64,000 bases of DNA from Blastococcus aurantiacus (GTDB taxonomy: Bacteria; Actinomycetota; Actinomycetes; Mycobacteriales; Geodermatophilaceae): assembly GCF_900102425.1 (NCBI RefSeq), contig NZ_FNBT01000010.1, forward strand, positions 62,001 to 126,000, written 5' to 3'. Position numbers and translations under genes: made by a program. Positions 42,287-49,092 of this stretch are shown here, in pieces. The first letter of the stretch is position 1. The number at the start of each line of letters is the position of its first letter. Below the pieces are notes generated by a model. It saw only the letters and a list, made by a program, of their open reading frames with translations. It had not been told where the DNA came from and did no database searches.

Positions 42287-43651
42287 CTAGTCCCCGATCC
42301 AGTTGCCGTGGAAGCCCAGGGGGACCCGCACCGGCAGGTGCACCCGGGCCACCGGCTCACCGGTGAAGTCCTGGCCGGCCAGCAGCACCAGGTCGGTGGC
42401 GCCGCGGTCGGGGTCGTGCACGAAGGACATGACGTAGCCGTCGTCCTCGGCTGCATCGGGGGACGACGGGGCGAACACCGCCTCACCGGCAGTGGCGTCT
42501 TTCCCGAACGGGTGAGCCTGCGTCGTCCCGGCCATCAGGTCGTGCTTGATGAGCGTGTTGGCGAACGCGGCGTCGGTGAGGTCGCCGTTCCCGTCGACCA
42601 TCGCGCGGCTGACCTCTGCGATCTGGGCGCTGTAGCCGTAGCGGTAGGGGCGGGAGATCATCCGTTCATCGGCCCGCGGATACTCCTGCGCGCGGTCGTC
42701 GAGACGCTGCTGGACGACCTTCCCGGCGGCGGGGTCGATGATCCACCGGTCGAGGGTGAGCGGCCCTCGGCCGGAGAGGATGGAGACGTCGTAGGAGCCC
42801 TCGTAGCGGCACACGTCCACCACGACCCGGCCGCCATCGTCGTAGGCGTTGAGCGTGTGGAAGACCCAGCACGGCTCTACCTCGATCCACTGCACCTCGC
42901 GGGCGGTGCCCGCGCGGGGCAGCAGGCCGATTCGGGCCTGGTGGGTCGGGTTCCACGTGTAGGGCAGCTGCCGTCCCGCGGCGACGGCATCCATGCTGAA
43001 GGTGACCGGCAGGTCTAAAAGGACGACGTAGCGCTCGGTCAGGGCGAAGTCATGGATCATCGGCCCGTCGCTGACCGGGATGTCGGTGGTCGATCCGACC
43101 GTGCCGTCCGGGCCGACCACGATGTGCTGGATGTGGTTCCAGGCCCAGTAGTAGGCGATCGCGTGCAGGTCGCCGGTCCGCCGGTCGAGCTTGGTGTGCG
43201 CGGCGTAGCCGCACGGCAGGGTGCCGCCGAAGTCGCACGGCGCGACCGTGTCCAGCTCGTCGGTCAGCTCGTAGGGCAGCGGACCGGACTCCACGGTGGC
43301 GAGGGTCCGTCCACCGTGCGACAGGACGTGTGTGTTGGCCGGGAAGTCCCTCCCGTCGTGCTCCGGGCCACCCGCCCATGTCTCGCCCAGTGCCGCGGCC
43401 ACGTCCCGCGACCGCACCCAGCGATTGCGGTACCACTCGGCCCGGCCGGCACGCAGCCGGACGCCGTGCACCATGCCCGCGCCCAGGAACCAGTGTGCTT
43501 CGGCGTCGTCGAGACCGATCGGGTTGGGGCCGTTGCGCAGATAGCGGCCGCTGAGCTCCGCCGGCAGGCTGCCCGTGACGGGGAGGTCGAACGCCGTGAC
43601 CTCCTCGGTGACCGGAGCGAACGGGCCTTCGTGGAACGCGCTGTGGGTCAT
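42287..43651 (-). CDS. carotenoid (carotene/stilbene) cleavage oxygenase
   Basis: 454 residues from ATG 43651 with GGAGGAG upstream. The seven-bladed propeller family is recognised from LSGRYLRNGPNP, WFLGAGMVHGVRL, and four iron-binding His in GYAAHTKLDRRTG, PMIHDFALTERYVVL, VFHTLNAYDDGG and the extreme C-terminal GFHGNWIGD. These enzymes split a double bond of a carotenoid, apocarotenoid or stilbene with O2. No signal peptide. Pigmented actinobacteria often have one, but no carotenoid biosynthesis genes are in the window. Confidence 0.93.
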   Translation of the reverse strand: MTHSAFHEGPFAPVTEEVTAFDLPVTGSLPAELSGRYLRNGPNPIGLDDAEAHWFLGAGMVHGVRLRAGRAEWYRNRWVRSRDVAAALGETWAGGPEHDGRDFPANTHVLSHGGRTLATVESGPLPYELTDELDTVAPCDFGGTLPCGYAAHTKLDRRTGDLHAIAYYWAWNHIQHIVVGPDGTVGSTTDIPVSDGPMIHDFALTERYVVLLDLPVTFSMDAVAAGRQLPYTWNPTHQARIGLLPRAGTAREVQWIEVEPCWVFHTLNAYDDGGRVVVDVCRYEGSYDVSILSGRGPLTLDRWIIDPAAGKVVQQRLDDRAQEYPRADERMISRPYRYGYSAQIAEVSRAMVDGNGDLTDAAFANTLIKHDLMAGTTQAHPFGKDATAGEAVFAPSSPDAAEDDGYVMSFVHDPDRGATDLVLLAGQDFTGEPVARVHLPVRVPLGFHGNWIGD

Positions 43652-43788
43652 GGCGGTCTCCTCCGGCGCTCCCGAGGCCGAGGGCACGGCGCCAGCGTGC
43701 CCTCCGGCGGAGCATGCGACCAGGGTCGGACTGCTCGGGCGGAGGCAATGCACCGGCGCCTGGCGACAAAGGGCCGAGTCTGGTGTCG

Positions 43789-44814
43789 CTAGACCTGCGG
43801 GTGGGGGTCCGCGCCACGTGCCCGGGCGCGGTCGGCCCCCGGCATCCCGGACAGCACCTGGTGCAGGTCGTCGAGCACTTCGAGCATCGCGTGCAGGTCA
43901 GCCGGCACCCGGCGTAGTTCCGGGCCTGCGGGTAGGTCGCCGTCCACTGCCGAGACCATCCGCGGTACCCGGTCGGCCAAGGCTGCCAGGTGCGCGGTCC
44001 GCTCCTCGGTGAACAGCACCGGCAGCCGCTCGAGCAGCGATGCCAGCGCTTCCGGCCCCGCCGCGGACAGTGCCCGGTCCAGGTGGAGGAACACCCGGAC
44101 GGCAGCCGCCACCCGATCGTCGGACGACAGTCCCTCGATCGACGCCAGGCGGTCCTCGGCCAGCAGCCGGTCCAGGCGTTCACCCAGCCGGCTCAGTCGC
44201 TCGTCGTGCAGGACCTCGTCGGCACGATCGATCAGGCGCCGCGCGCGGTCGTCGACGAGGAGGACGTCGAGGCGGTCCAGCAACCTCTCGACGCGCTCGT
44301 CGGCGGCCAGGTCGAGCAGTCGCTCGACGCGGTCGTCAGCAGCGATGTCCAGCAGGCGGTCCAGTCCCGGGTTCGCCAGCACCCGTCCCACGGCATCGCC
44401 CAGCCGTTCCAGCCGGGGGGAGGACACGAGTCGGTCGATCGCCTCCAGCGTTCGGGGCAAGAGGTCCGGACGCGACGCCAGCCCGTCCAGCGCCTGCGTC
44501 GTGGCCTGGACGCGGGCGGGGGTCAGCGCGGCGTCCAGCCGGTCGACGAGTCTGCCGACGGCGGTCATCCGGTCCAGGGTCAGGACAGCAGAAAGCCGCT
44601 CGAGCAACTCCGCGGCGGTGTCGATGAGGGGTGGAACTGCCCGGGCCATGGTCGGCGCGCGGTCGAGCAGCGCCATCGCCCGGGTCAGGACGTCGTCCGC
44701 ACGGGGCAACAGCGCCTCGGCACGAGGCAGAGCGGCGGCTGCTGACCGGAAGGAGTCGACGACAGAACGCGGAAGGCCGAGCAGATCGGTAGGACCCGGG
44801 AGCGAGAGAGGCAC
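43789..44814 (-). CDS. helical 16-residue-repeat protein of unknown function
   Basis: 341 residues from GTG 44814. Almost entirely helical, with no cysteine. About residues 150-235 are near-perfect 16-residue repeats: DERVERLLDRLDVLLV, DDRARRLIDRADEVLH, DERLSRLGERLDRLLA, each with heptad-like Leu/Ile and alternating Asp/Arg. N-terminal DLLGLPRSVVDSFRSAAAAL resembles actinobacterial proteins of unknown function sometimes mislabelled in databases. Likely a coiled-coil or membrane-peripheral scaffold. TAAGGC 6 bases before the start is a weak -10. It borders the tRNA-remnant region. Confidence 0.6.
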   Translation of the reverse strand: MPLSLPGPTDLLGLPRSVVDSFRSAAAALPRAEALLPRADDVLTRAMALLDRAPTMARAVPPLIDTAAELLERLSAVLTLDRMTAVGRLVDRLDAALTPARVQATTQALDGLASRPDLLPRTLEAIDRLVSSPRLERLGDAVGRVLANPGLDRLLDIAADDRVERLLDLAADERVERLLDRLDVLLVDDRARRLIDRADEVLHDERLSRLGERLDRLLAEDRLASIEGLSSDDRVAAAVRVFLHLDRALSAAGPEALASLLERLPVLFTEERTAHLAALADRVPRMVSAVDGDLPAGPELRRVPADLHAMLEVLDDLHQVLSGMPGADRARARGADPHPQV

Positions 44815-45031
44815 TGTCCGGCCTTACCCGGGGTGGCGACGGTCACGTCTGGTGCACCGCGTCGAATGTGGGATGAACCGTGCGGCCGAGCCTCCGAGAC
44901 CGGGGACGGCGAAGCGGCTGGCGCCGATCCCACGGCGGTGCGCCGGGTGGAGGTCCGGCCTCTGCCCTCCCGCAGAAGGCCGCGGCCCAGCCTTCAGGCG
45001 GCGAGCGGACGTGCCGACGTCGGAAGCAGGA

Positions 45032-45064
45032 GAACCCCCACCGGCCCTGAGACCGTGGGGGTTC
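45032..45064 (-). terminator. strong hairpin downstream of the tRNA remnant
   Basis: GAACCCCCAC (45032-45041) pairs with GTGGGGGTTC (45055-45064): a 10-bp perfect stem with a 13-base loop, followed on the minus strand by TCTCCTGC. It sits 4 bases after the CCA-like end of the tRNA remnant, as a tRNA terminator would. Confidence 0.75.
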
Positions 45065-45068
45065 AACG

Positions 45069-45096
45069 TGGTGTCCGAGGGGGGACTTGAACTCCC
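45069..45096 (-). other. tRNA-Leu-like 3' end fragment (candidate att site)
   Basis: On the minus strand the sequence reads GGGAG-TTCAAGT-CCCCC for the T arm, then CTCGGAC, A and CCA. This matches the 3' end of an actinobacterial tRNA-Leu. The T-stem has one A-C mismatch on its 5' side, and nothing upstream (45097 onward) gives an anticodon arm, D arm or the 5' GTCCGAG strand. It is therefore a 3' fragment, as left when an element integrates into a tRNA gene. The isotype is inferred from the T-arm and acceptor sequence only. Confidence 0.55.
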
Positions 45097-45383
45097 ATCG
45101 GTACGCAGGCATCTGGATGCATCTAGACCCGTCCAGCTGCGCTTTCGCCAGCGACCGGCAGTCGCGATGGTCCGGAGAGTGCATCGAGATACCCCGATAT
45201 GCGCCGGCGGCAGTATCACGCGAAGTATCACGAGCGAGGCCCGCGTCGCCTTTGTTGAGAAGTGTGAACGTCTGACGCGCGTCGACAGCCATCGCACATC
45301 GGCGGAGAGTCTCGTGGGATGACCCGCCAGGGGAGTGTCACCAAAGCCGGGAACACTTGGTCGCCGCTACCGCTCAGGGTTCG
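45097..45383. other. gene-free stretch at the putative element border
   Basis: No convincing gene is seen. It contains the dyad GCATC-TG-GATGC (about 45109-45120) next to the tRNA remnant and a 12-base direct repeat (AGTATCACGCGA at 45213, AGTATCACGAGC at 45225). One minus frame ending in this area (LNKGDAGLARDTSRDT) could be the tail of a decayed integrase, but this is too short to claim. Confidence 0.35.
45213..45236. repeat. 12-base tandem direct repeat
   Basis: AGTATCACGCGA followed directly by AGTATCACGAGC. The first nine bases are identical. It lies in the gene-free stretch next to the tRNA remnant and could belong to an att or integrase end. Confidence 0.5.
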
Positions 45384-45482
45384 TCAATCCCGTGCGGCGC
45401 TGGTCGGCGGAATGCCGTCCTGTTCCTCTATGCGGTCAGAGTCCACGCTCGCGCCCAGTGCAGCCAACAGCAGCAGGGCGTC
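45384..45482 (-). pseudogene. 3' fragment of an excisionase-like gene
   Basis: Reading leftward to the TGA at 45386-45384, one frame gives ADALLLLAALGASVDSDRIE, EQDGIPPTSAARD. This parallels PLLAALGVTVDSDRSEEHDR at the C-terminus of the HTH protein encoded at 47874-48134; the DNA around it (45371-45470 against 47871-47972) is clearly related. No HTH part or start codon precedes it, so it is a truncated copy. Confidence 0.55.
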
Positions 45483-45607
45483 GGCATCCCTCCAGGCGTT
45501 GTCAGGTGCAACGGTGTCAGTTGACCCCGGCCACGTCTCATCCGTGCAGACGGGCTAACCCGGCAGCACTCGCCCGAAGCGGCCCACTCTGGGCGCCCGC
45601 CCGGATA

Positions 45608-45693
45608 GTCGCAGTGCATCCCTCGGGACCGCCCGGTACCGCTACCTTCTCGTCCGTGGATGACAACTGGATCGCCGAGGCCCACCGCCGCAT
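45608..45693 (+). repeat. promoter-and-start repeat, copy A
   Basis: About 86 bases, highly similar to 47122-47206 (a few substitutions and one small indel). It includes GGGACCGCCCGGTACCGCTA, a TAnCTT -10-like box and the first 12 codons of a small gene. The similarity covers non-coding DNA as well as codons, so it is a recent segmental duplication. Confidence 0.75.
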
Positions 45694-45853
45694 CGGCGAT
45701 GCTCAGCACGGCGTGGCTCGAAGGATGCTCAAGCTCGCCGGCTCGGTCCCGGACCCGGAGGAGATGCGACGCCGGGCGTTTGCACTGGCGGCCAGCGCGG
45801 ACAGGCATCTGGTGAAGGCCGCCCAGTTAGACGACGGGGCCAAGCCGCGGTAG
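45656..45853 (+). CDS. small helical protein, paralogue A (65 residues)
   Basis: GTG 45656: VDDNWIAEAHRRIGDAQHGV, ARRMLKLAGSVPDPEEMRRR, ALAASADRHLVKAAQ. Entirely helical. TACCTT ends 7 bases upstream, so it is probably leaderless. It is a diverged paralogue of the protein encoded at 47169-47369 (WIAEAHRRI versus WLAEAHRRL, PDPEEMRRRA versus LDPENMRQRA). Both accompany ANTAR regulators. Function unknown. Confidence 0.65.
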   Translation: MDDNWIAEAHRRIGDAQHGVARRMLKLAGSVPDPEEMRRRAFALAASADRHLVKAAQLDDGAKPR

Positions 45854-45988
45854 CCCGAGGCGGCCTACTGCCGATGGGCGCGAGAGTTTGATCGGTTCTA
45901 CCGTTCGAGCAGCCGCAACCCTCCAACAGGAGGCGGCCCGGTCAGGTCTCGCCTGCTGACTGCAGCAGCGGGCGGGGCCGCTACACAC

Positions 45989-46675
45989 CTAGCCGGCCTG
46001 CACGCCCTCGACGATGCTGGCCGCGATGTCCCGCAGCTTGCGGTTGTAGCGCATCGACGCCTCCCGCAGGATCTCGAAGGCCTGCTCGGCGTTGACACAC
46101 CGTTGGGCCATGATCACGCCCTTGGCCTGCTCGATGACTGCCCGGGATTCCATGGCGAGGCGCAGGTTCTTGGCCTCCTCGCTGAGGCGGGCGTGGGCGT
46201 GGATGTTGCCGACCGCGACTGCGACGGTGTCGGCGACGAGCAGCGCCGCGTCGAGGGCCGGTGTGGAGGCGAAGGTCTTCGGCTTGGTCGAGTAGACGTT
46301 CAGGGCGCCGATCACCGCCCCTTGGAAGGGCAGGGGGATCGACAGAGAGCTGCGCACACCGTGTTGCAGGACGTTGGCGGTGTAGTCGGGCCAGCGCTGC
46401 TCCGTGCTCATGTCGTCGATGCGGAGCACCACCCCGCCCCGGCCGGCGTCCATGCAGGGGCCGTAGCCACGTTCGTACTGCAGCTCGTCAGCGTGCAGTG
46501 CGAGTGGCCCGGAGTAGGCGGCGGTGTAGCTCGCATCTCCGCGCAGCAGCGTGGTGGAAACCGAGTCCGCCCCGGGGATTCCCTGCTCGGCGACCTGGAC
46601 GATCTCTGTGAGCACGTCACCCGCCGCCCGGTCAGCGAGGGTGATCTGGGTCAGCGCCCGCAGTAGATCCTCCAC
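45989..46675 (-). CDS. GAF-ANTAR transcription antitermination regulator
   Basis: 228 residues from GTG 46675. An N-terminal GAF domain (about 20-155: LADRAAGDVLTEIVQVAEQG, PCMDAGRGGVVLRIDDMST, VRSSLSIPLPFQGAVIGALN) is followed by an ANTAR domain (about 165-228: LRLAMESRAVIEQAKGVIMA, then CVNAEQAFEILREASMRYNR). ANTAR proteins bind hexaloop RNA pairs in leaders and prevent termination; the GAF part may sense a small ligand or redox state. CAAAAT/AAAATT 6-7 bases before the GTG could be the -10. The regulated leader is not identified. Confidence 0.92.
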   Translation of the reverse strand: MEDLLRALTQITLADRAAGDVLTEIVQVAEQGIPGADSVSTTLLRGDASYTAAYSGPLALHADELQYERGYGPCMDAGRGGVVLRIDDMSTEQRWPDYTANVLQHGVRSSLSIPLPFQGAVIGALNVYSTKPKTFASTPALDAALLVADTVAVAVGNIHAHARLSEEAKNLRLAMESRAVIEQAKGVIMAQRCVNAEQAFEILREASMRYNRKLRDIAASIVEGVQAG

Positions 46676-46833
46676 ATGGAGAATTTTGCCAGCTCCGGGC
46701 TTACCGAGAGCTGGCGGGCGGGGCGCTGCCGACGCGCGGGACGCCGGGGCCCCCGCCCAGGGCATTCGACCCCGCACTCCGGGCGCCTGCAACTCGATCA
46801 GCGCTTCCCAGCGGGCCTCGCTACAGCGCCGTC

Positions 46834-47091
46834 GTGCCGAGCTACCGACCTGTGAGCGGCTATGGGTACCCGCTCTCGAACTTTCAGGCTGACGACGACA
46901 TGCAGGGGCTGCGGTTGGCCCGCGAGCTCGTGGGCAGCCGTCGGCCGGAAGTCGGGTTCGGTAGACGGGGCGCTTTCGCCGTGGAGCGGCAGGACGGCGA
47001 GCGGTGGTACCTCGTGTCGGCCTGGGTGCCGCGGCCCAGGGCCGGCGGGACGTCCGTGTCGGAGCCGCTCCAGTCTCGTGGCTCGTTCTGA
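46834..47091 (+). CDS. small hypothetical protein (85 residues)
   Basis: GTG 46834: PSYRPVSGYGYPLSNFQADD, DMQGLRLARELVGSRRPEVG, RGAFAVERQDGERWYLVSAW. TACAGC ends 6 bases before the start, close to the leaderless pattern. Codon bias is good from about residue 20. The end (SAWVPRPRAG) is low complexity. It lies divergent from the GAF-ANTAR gene, and both starts would use the same intergenic region of 158 bases. Family unknown. Confidence 0.5.
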   Translation: MPSYRPVSGYGYPLSNFQADDDMQGLRLARELVGSRRPEVGFGRRGAFAVERQDGERWYLVSAWVPRPRAGGTSVSEPLQSRGSF

Positions 47092-47121
47092 GCGGGCCCC
47101 CTCTCGGCGACCGCTCCGACG

Positions 47122-47206
47122 GTCGCAGTCCGTCCCCGGGACCGCCCGGTACCGCTAGCTTCTCGTTCCTGGATGACAACTGGCTCGCCGAGGCACACCG
47201 CCGCCT
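47122..47206 (+). repeat. promoter-and-start repeat, copy B
   Basis: Counterpart of 45608-45693. Here the -10-like box reads TAGCTT and the base change G to C turns the start codon of copy A (GTG) into CTG at 47169. Confidence 0.75.
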
Positions 47207-47369
47207 GGCGGAGGCCGAGCACTCCTTGGAGCGACGGATGCTCGACCAGGCCCAGGCGTTGCTCGACCCGGAGAACATGCGCCAACGTGCACGCGCCATC
47301 GCGAGGAACGCCCGCAAGCACGAGGAGATGGCCGACCGTCTCGAGCAGCGCAGCGGCGGCGGTCGCTGA
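47169..47369 (+). CDS. small helical protein, paralogue B, with non-standard start
   Basis: 66 residues if read from CTG 47169, the exact equivalent of the GTG start in copy A: DDNWLAEAHRRLAEAEHSLE, RRMLDQAQALLDPENMRQRA, AIARNARKHEEMADRL. The coding part is well kept (helical, charged, strong codon bias), so the gene looks used, but there is no ATG/GTG/TTG at the homologous place. It may start at CTG, at an in-frame start further upstream such as GTG 47004, or be silenced. It precedes a stand-alone ANTAR gene. Confidence 0.5.
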   Translation: MDDNWLAEAHRRLAEAEHSLERRMLDQAQALLDPENMRQRARAIARNARKHEEMADRLEQRSGGGR

Positions 47370-47411
47370 GGTCCGGTCCAGGGCGACGACTCCCCTTGCG
47401 TCGGCTGCGCG

Positions 47412-47426
47412 CTTACGCCGTAAGCT
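47412..47426 (+). promoter_or_regulatory. -10 box with overlapping dyad before the ANTAR gene
   Basis: CTTAC-GCC-GTAAG (47412-47424) is a perfect 5-bp inverted repeat overlapping TAAGCT (47421-47426), which ends 7 bases before the GTG at 47434. It could be an operator or a small leader hairpin. Confidence 0.4.
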
Positions 47427-47433
47427 GCCCGCC

Positions 47434-47700
47434 GTGATCGAGCCGGCGGGCCTCCCGCAGGAGGAGATCGCCCAGCTGCGCAAAGAGCTCGAGGTTTCGG
47501 CTCAGCACGTCGCGGAACTCGAGCAGGCGCTGAGCTCCAGCCGGCGCATCGGCATAGCACTGGGCATCGTCATGGAGCGGTACAAGCTCACTGCGAACCA
47601 GGCGTTCGACGTGTTGAAACGGCTGTCCATGGAGCGCCAGGAGAAGCTGCGGGCCGTTGCCGAGCACATCGCCGACACCGGCACGCTGCCAGACCCGTAG
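47434..47700 (+). CDS. stand-alone ANTAR-domain protein
   Basis: 88 residues from GTG 47434. A short coiled coil (EEIAQLRKELEVSAQHVAEL) leads to the ANTAR fold: LSSSRRIGIALGIVMERYKL, TANQAFDVLKRLSMERQEKL, and a last helix RAVAEHIADTGT. Without a GAF or receiver domain it must be controlled by expression, a partner or the coiled coil. It is one of two ANTAR genes within 1.8 kb, which suggests a shared RNA target or heteromeric action. Confidence 0.85.
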   Translation: MIEPAGLPQEEIAQLRKELEVSAQHVAELEQALSSSRRIGIALGIVMERYKLTANQAFDVLKRLSMERQEKLRAVAEHIADTGTLPDP

Positions 47701-47873
47701 TCGCCCGGAGGGCCCACTCCGCGCCACTGCTCGGTGCGCCGGACCTCTCCGCTGCCGTGACCGCCACCACAATCGAGTACGAAGGCCCTGGGGCAGCGCC
47801 TAAGAACTCGCCCCGGCCCCGTGCGCCGCTGCGGGTCCCAGCAACGGTTGTCATCTCGCTCGGTCGCCATCGC

Positions 47874-48134
47874 TCAGGCTTCGTCAGACCCGAAAGGGCC
47901 CCGGTCGGCGGAATGCCTGTCATGTTCCTCCGAGCGATCAGAGTCAACGGTCACGCCCAGCGCAGCCAACAGGGGCAGGCGCGGAATCAGGACTCGTCGC
48001 CCAAGCCGTAGAGCCGGCAGTTCACCGTTGTCGATCGCGCGAGTCACCGTGCGCACGTCCACGCCGAAAACGGAGGCAGCCTCAGCGACCGACACGACGG
48101 CGGCCCGGCTGATCCGGAGGTCGTCAAGATCCAC
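47874..48134 (-). CDS. excisionase-like helix-turn-helix protein
   Basis: 86 residues from GTG 48134 with GAGGAG six bases upstream: VDLDDLRISRAAVVSVAEAA, SVFGVDVRTVTRAIDNGELP, ALRLGRRVLIPRLPLLAALG. The MerR-like HTH with a GELPxxRLGRRxxIP wing is the Xis/HTH_17 family. The tail (TVDSDRSEEHDRHSADRG) is polar. Such proteins direct excision of integrative elements or act as small regulators. A truncated copy of its 3' end lies at 45384-45482. No integrase is found in the window. Confidence 0.82.
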   Translation of the reverse strand: MDLDDLRISRAAVVSVAEAASVFGVDVRTVTRAIDNGELPALRLGRRVLIPRLPLLAALGVTVDSDRSEEHDRHSADRGPFGSDEA

Positions 48135-48556
48135 TGCGAACTCCTCTGCGAGGGCGGCGTGGTCGCCCGGGTCCGGCGACGTGCGGGAGCTGCCGACCGT
48201 GCGGGACAGAGCCCCTGAGATCCTCTGGTCCCGCTGCGATCGGCAGGTCATCCGCGCAGCGTCGTGCAAGGGCGAGGTCCTCAGCCCCGACAGCGCTACT
48301 GGAGAGGGCCCTCCTTCGGATAGCCACGGACGGCGCCGCGACGCGTGACTTTGGCGGGTGGCGGTGGCATGTGGCAGTCGCACTCTGAAACCACGGAGGC
48401 ACGATGGGAGACGTTCGATGTCTCGAGTCGTGCACGCGCAGCTACGCCCCTTCGATTCGGAGAGGACACACGTCGAAATGCGGCCGGGGGGAAGATTGCC
48501 GCCGATAGCCTCCGGGACCACAGGGCCGTCCGATCGGGGCCCGATGGGGGGCTGCT
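48135..48556. other. 422-base region without a convincing gene
   Basis: Open frames exist on both strands (for example a plus frame from about 48430, MSRVVHAQLRPFDSERTHVE) but their codon bias is poor and no start context is good. It probably holds the promoter of the excisionase-like gene and the upstream region of the XRE gene; I see no hairpin or repeat worth naming. Confidence 0.4.
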
Positions 48557-49009
48557 GTGGCGCGGCCACTACTCCGAGGCGATCGCCTCCTCGCCGCTCG
48601 AGAAGCCGCTGGTATGACTCGGGAAGACCTCGCTCTCGCGCTCGGACTGTCGAGTCCGGCGCGGCTCAGGGTGTGGGAGTCGGGCCTGGAACGTCCGCGG
48701 CCACGCCTCATTCCTCTGTTGGCGGCCGCGCTCGGCGTCGAGCCCTTGCACTTGCTCGACGCCGATCTCGACGACCCTTCCTTGGCGGCTCTTCGCTTGG
48801 CGGCGGGACGTGCAACGAATGAGATGGCCGCTCCAGGCGTCTCGGTGATGACGTATGTGCGTCTGGAGGACGGTCGCCCCGGTACTGAGCTGACGGCCGA
48901 CCTGGTTCATGCAGTCGCCGGACTCTTACGAGTGGACGTCGCCCGCGTGGAGGCAGCGATCCGCCGCTCTCGCATTGATCACGCGGCCTCGGCATCGTCC
49001 GGCCGATAA
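48557..49009 (+). CDS. XRE-family helix-turn-helix protein
   Basis: 150 residues from GTG 48557. HTH_3 domain (about 10-70): LLAAREAAGMTREDLALALG, LSSPARLRVWESGLERPRPR, LIPLLAAALGVEPLHLLDAD. Its C-terminal half (about 75-140) repeats a weak helical pattern (LTADLVHAVAGLLRVDVARV) that could be a second, degenerate HTH. It is typical of regulators carried on integrative elements, and it is the last regulatory gene before the pilus locus. Target unknown. Confidence 0.82.
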   Translation: MARPLLRGDRLLAAREAAGMTREDLALALGLSSPARLRVWESGLERPRPRLIPLLAAALGVEPLHLLDADLDDPSLAALRLAAGRATNEMAAPGVSVMTYVRLEDGRPGTELTADLVHAVAGLLRVDVARVEAAIRRSRIDHAASASSGR

Positions 49010-49092
49010 CCGGAGAATTACTGGAGACTTGGACTTCCCTTCCTGTGGGTGTGCGGTGGTAATTTCCCGCCACCTCGCTGAAGGGAGGCGCC

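Noticed and set aside
45061-45150. Intact tRNA gene
   Set aside because: The D arm, anticodon arm and 5' acceptor strand cannot be found upstream of the T arm on the minus strand, so only a 3' fragment is reported.
45213-45236. CRISPR-like repeat
   Set aside because: Only two adjacent copies of a 12-base unit with no spacers, and no cas genes in the window.
44843-45292. 149-residue minus frame that could be an integrase tail
   Set aside because: Only the first residues look protein-like (LNKGDAGLARDTSRDT); no catalytic Arg/His/Tyr of a tyrosine recombinase is present, and the frame runs through the tRNA remnant and terminator.
48345-48822. Overlapping plus frames before the XRE gene
   Set aside because: Weak codon bias, no Shine-Dalgarno or -10 box, and no recognisable domain; the region is reported as gene-free.
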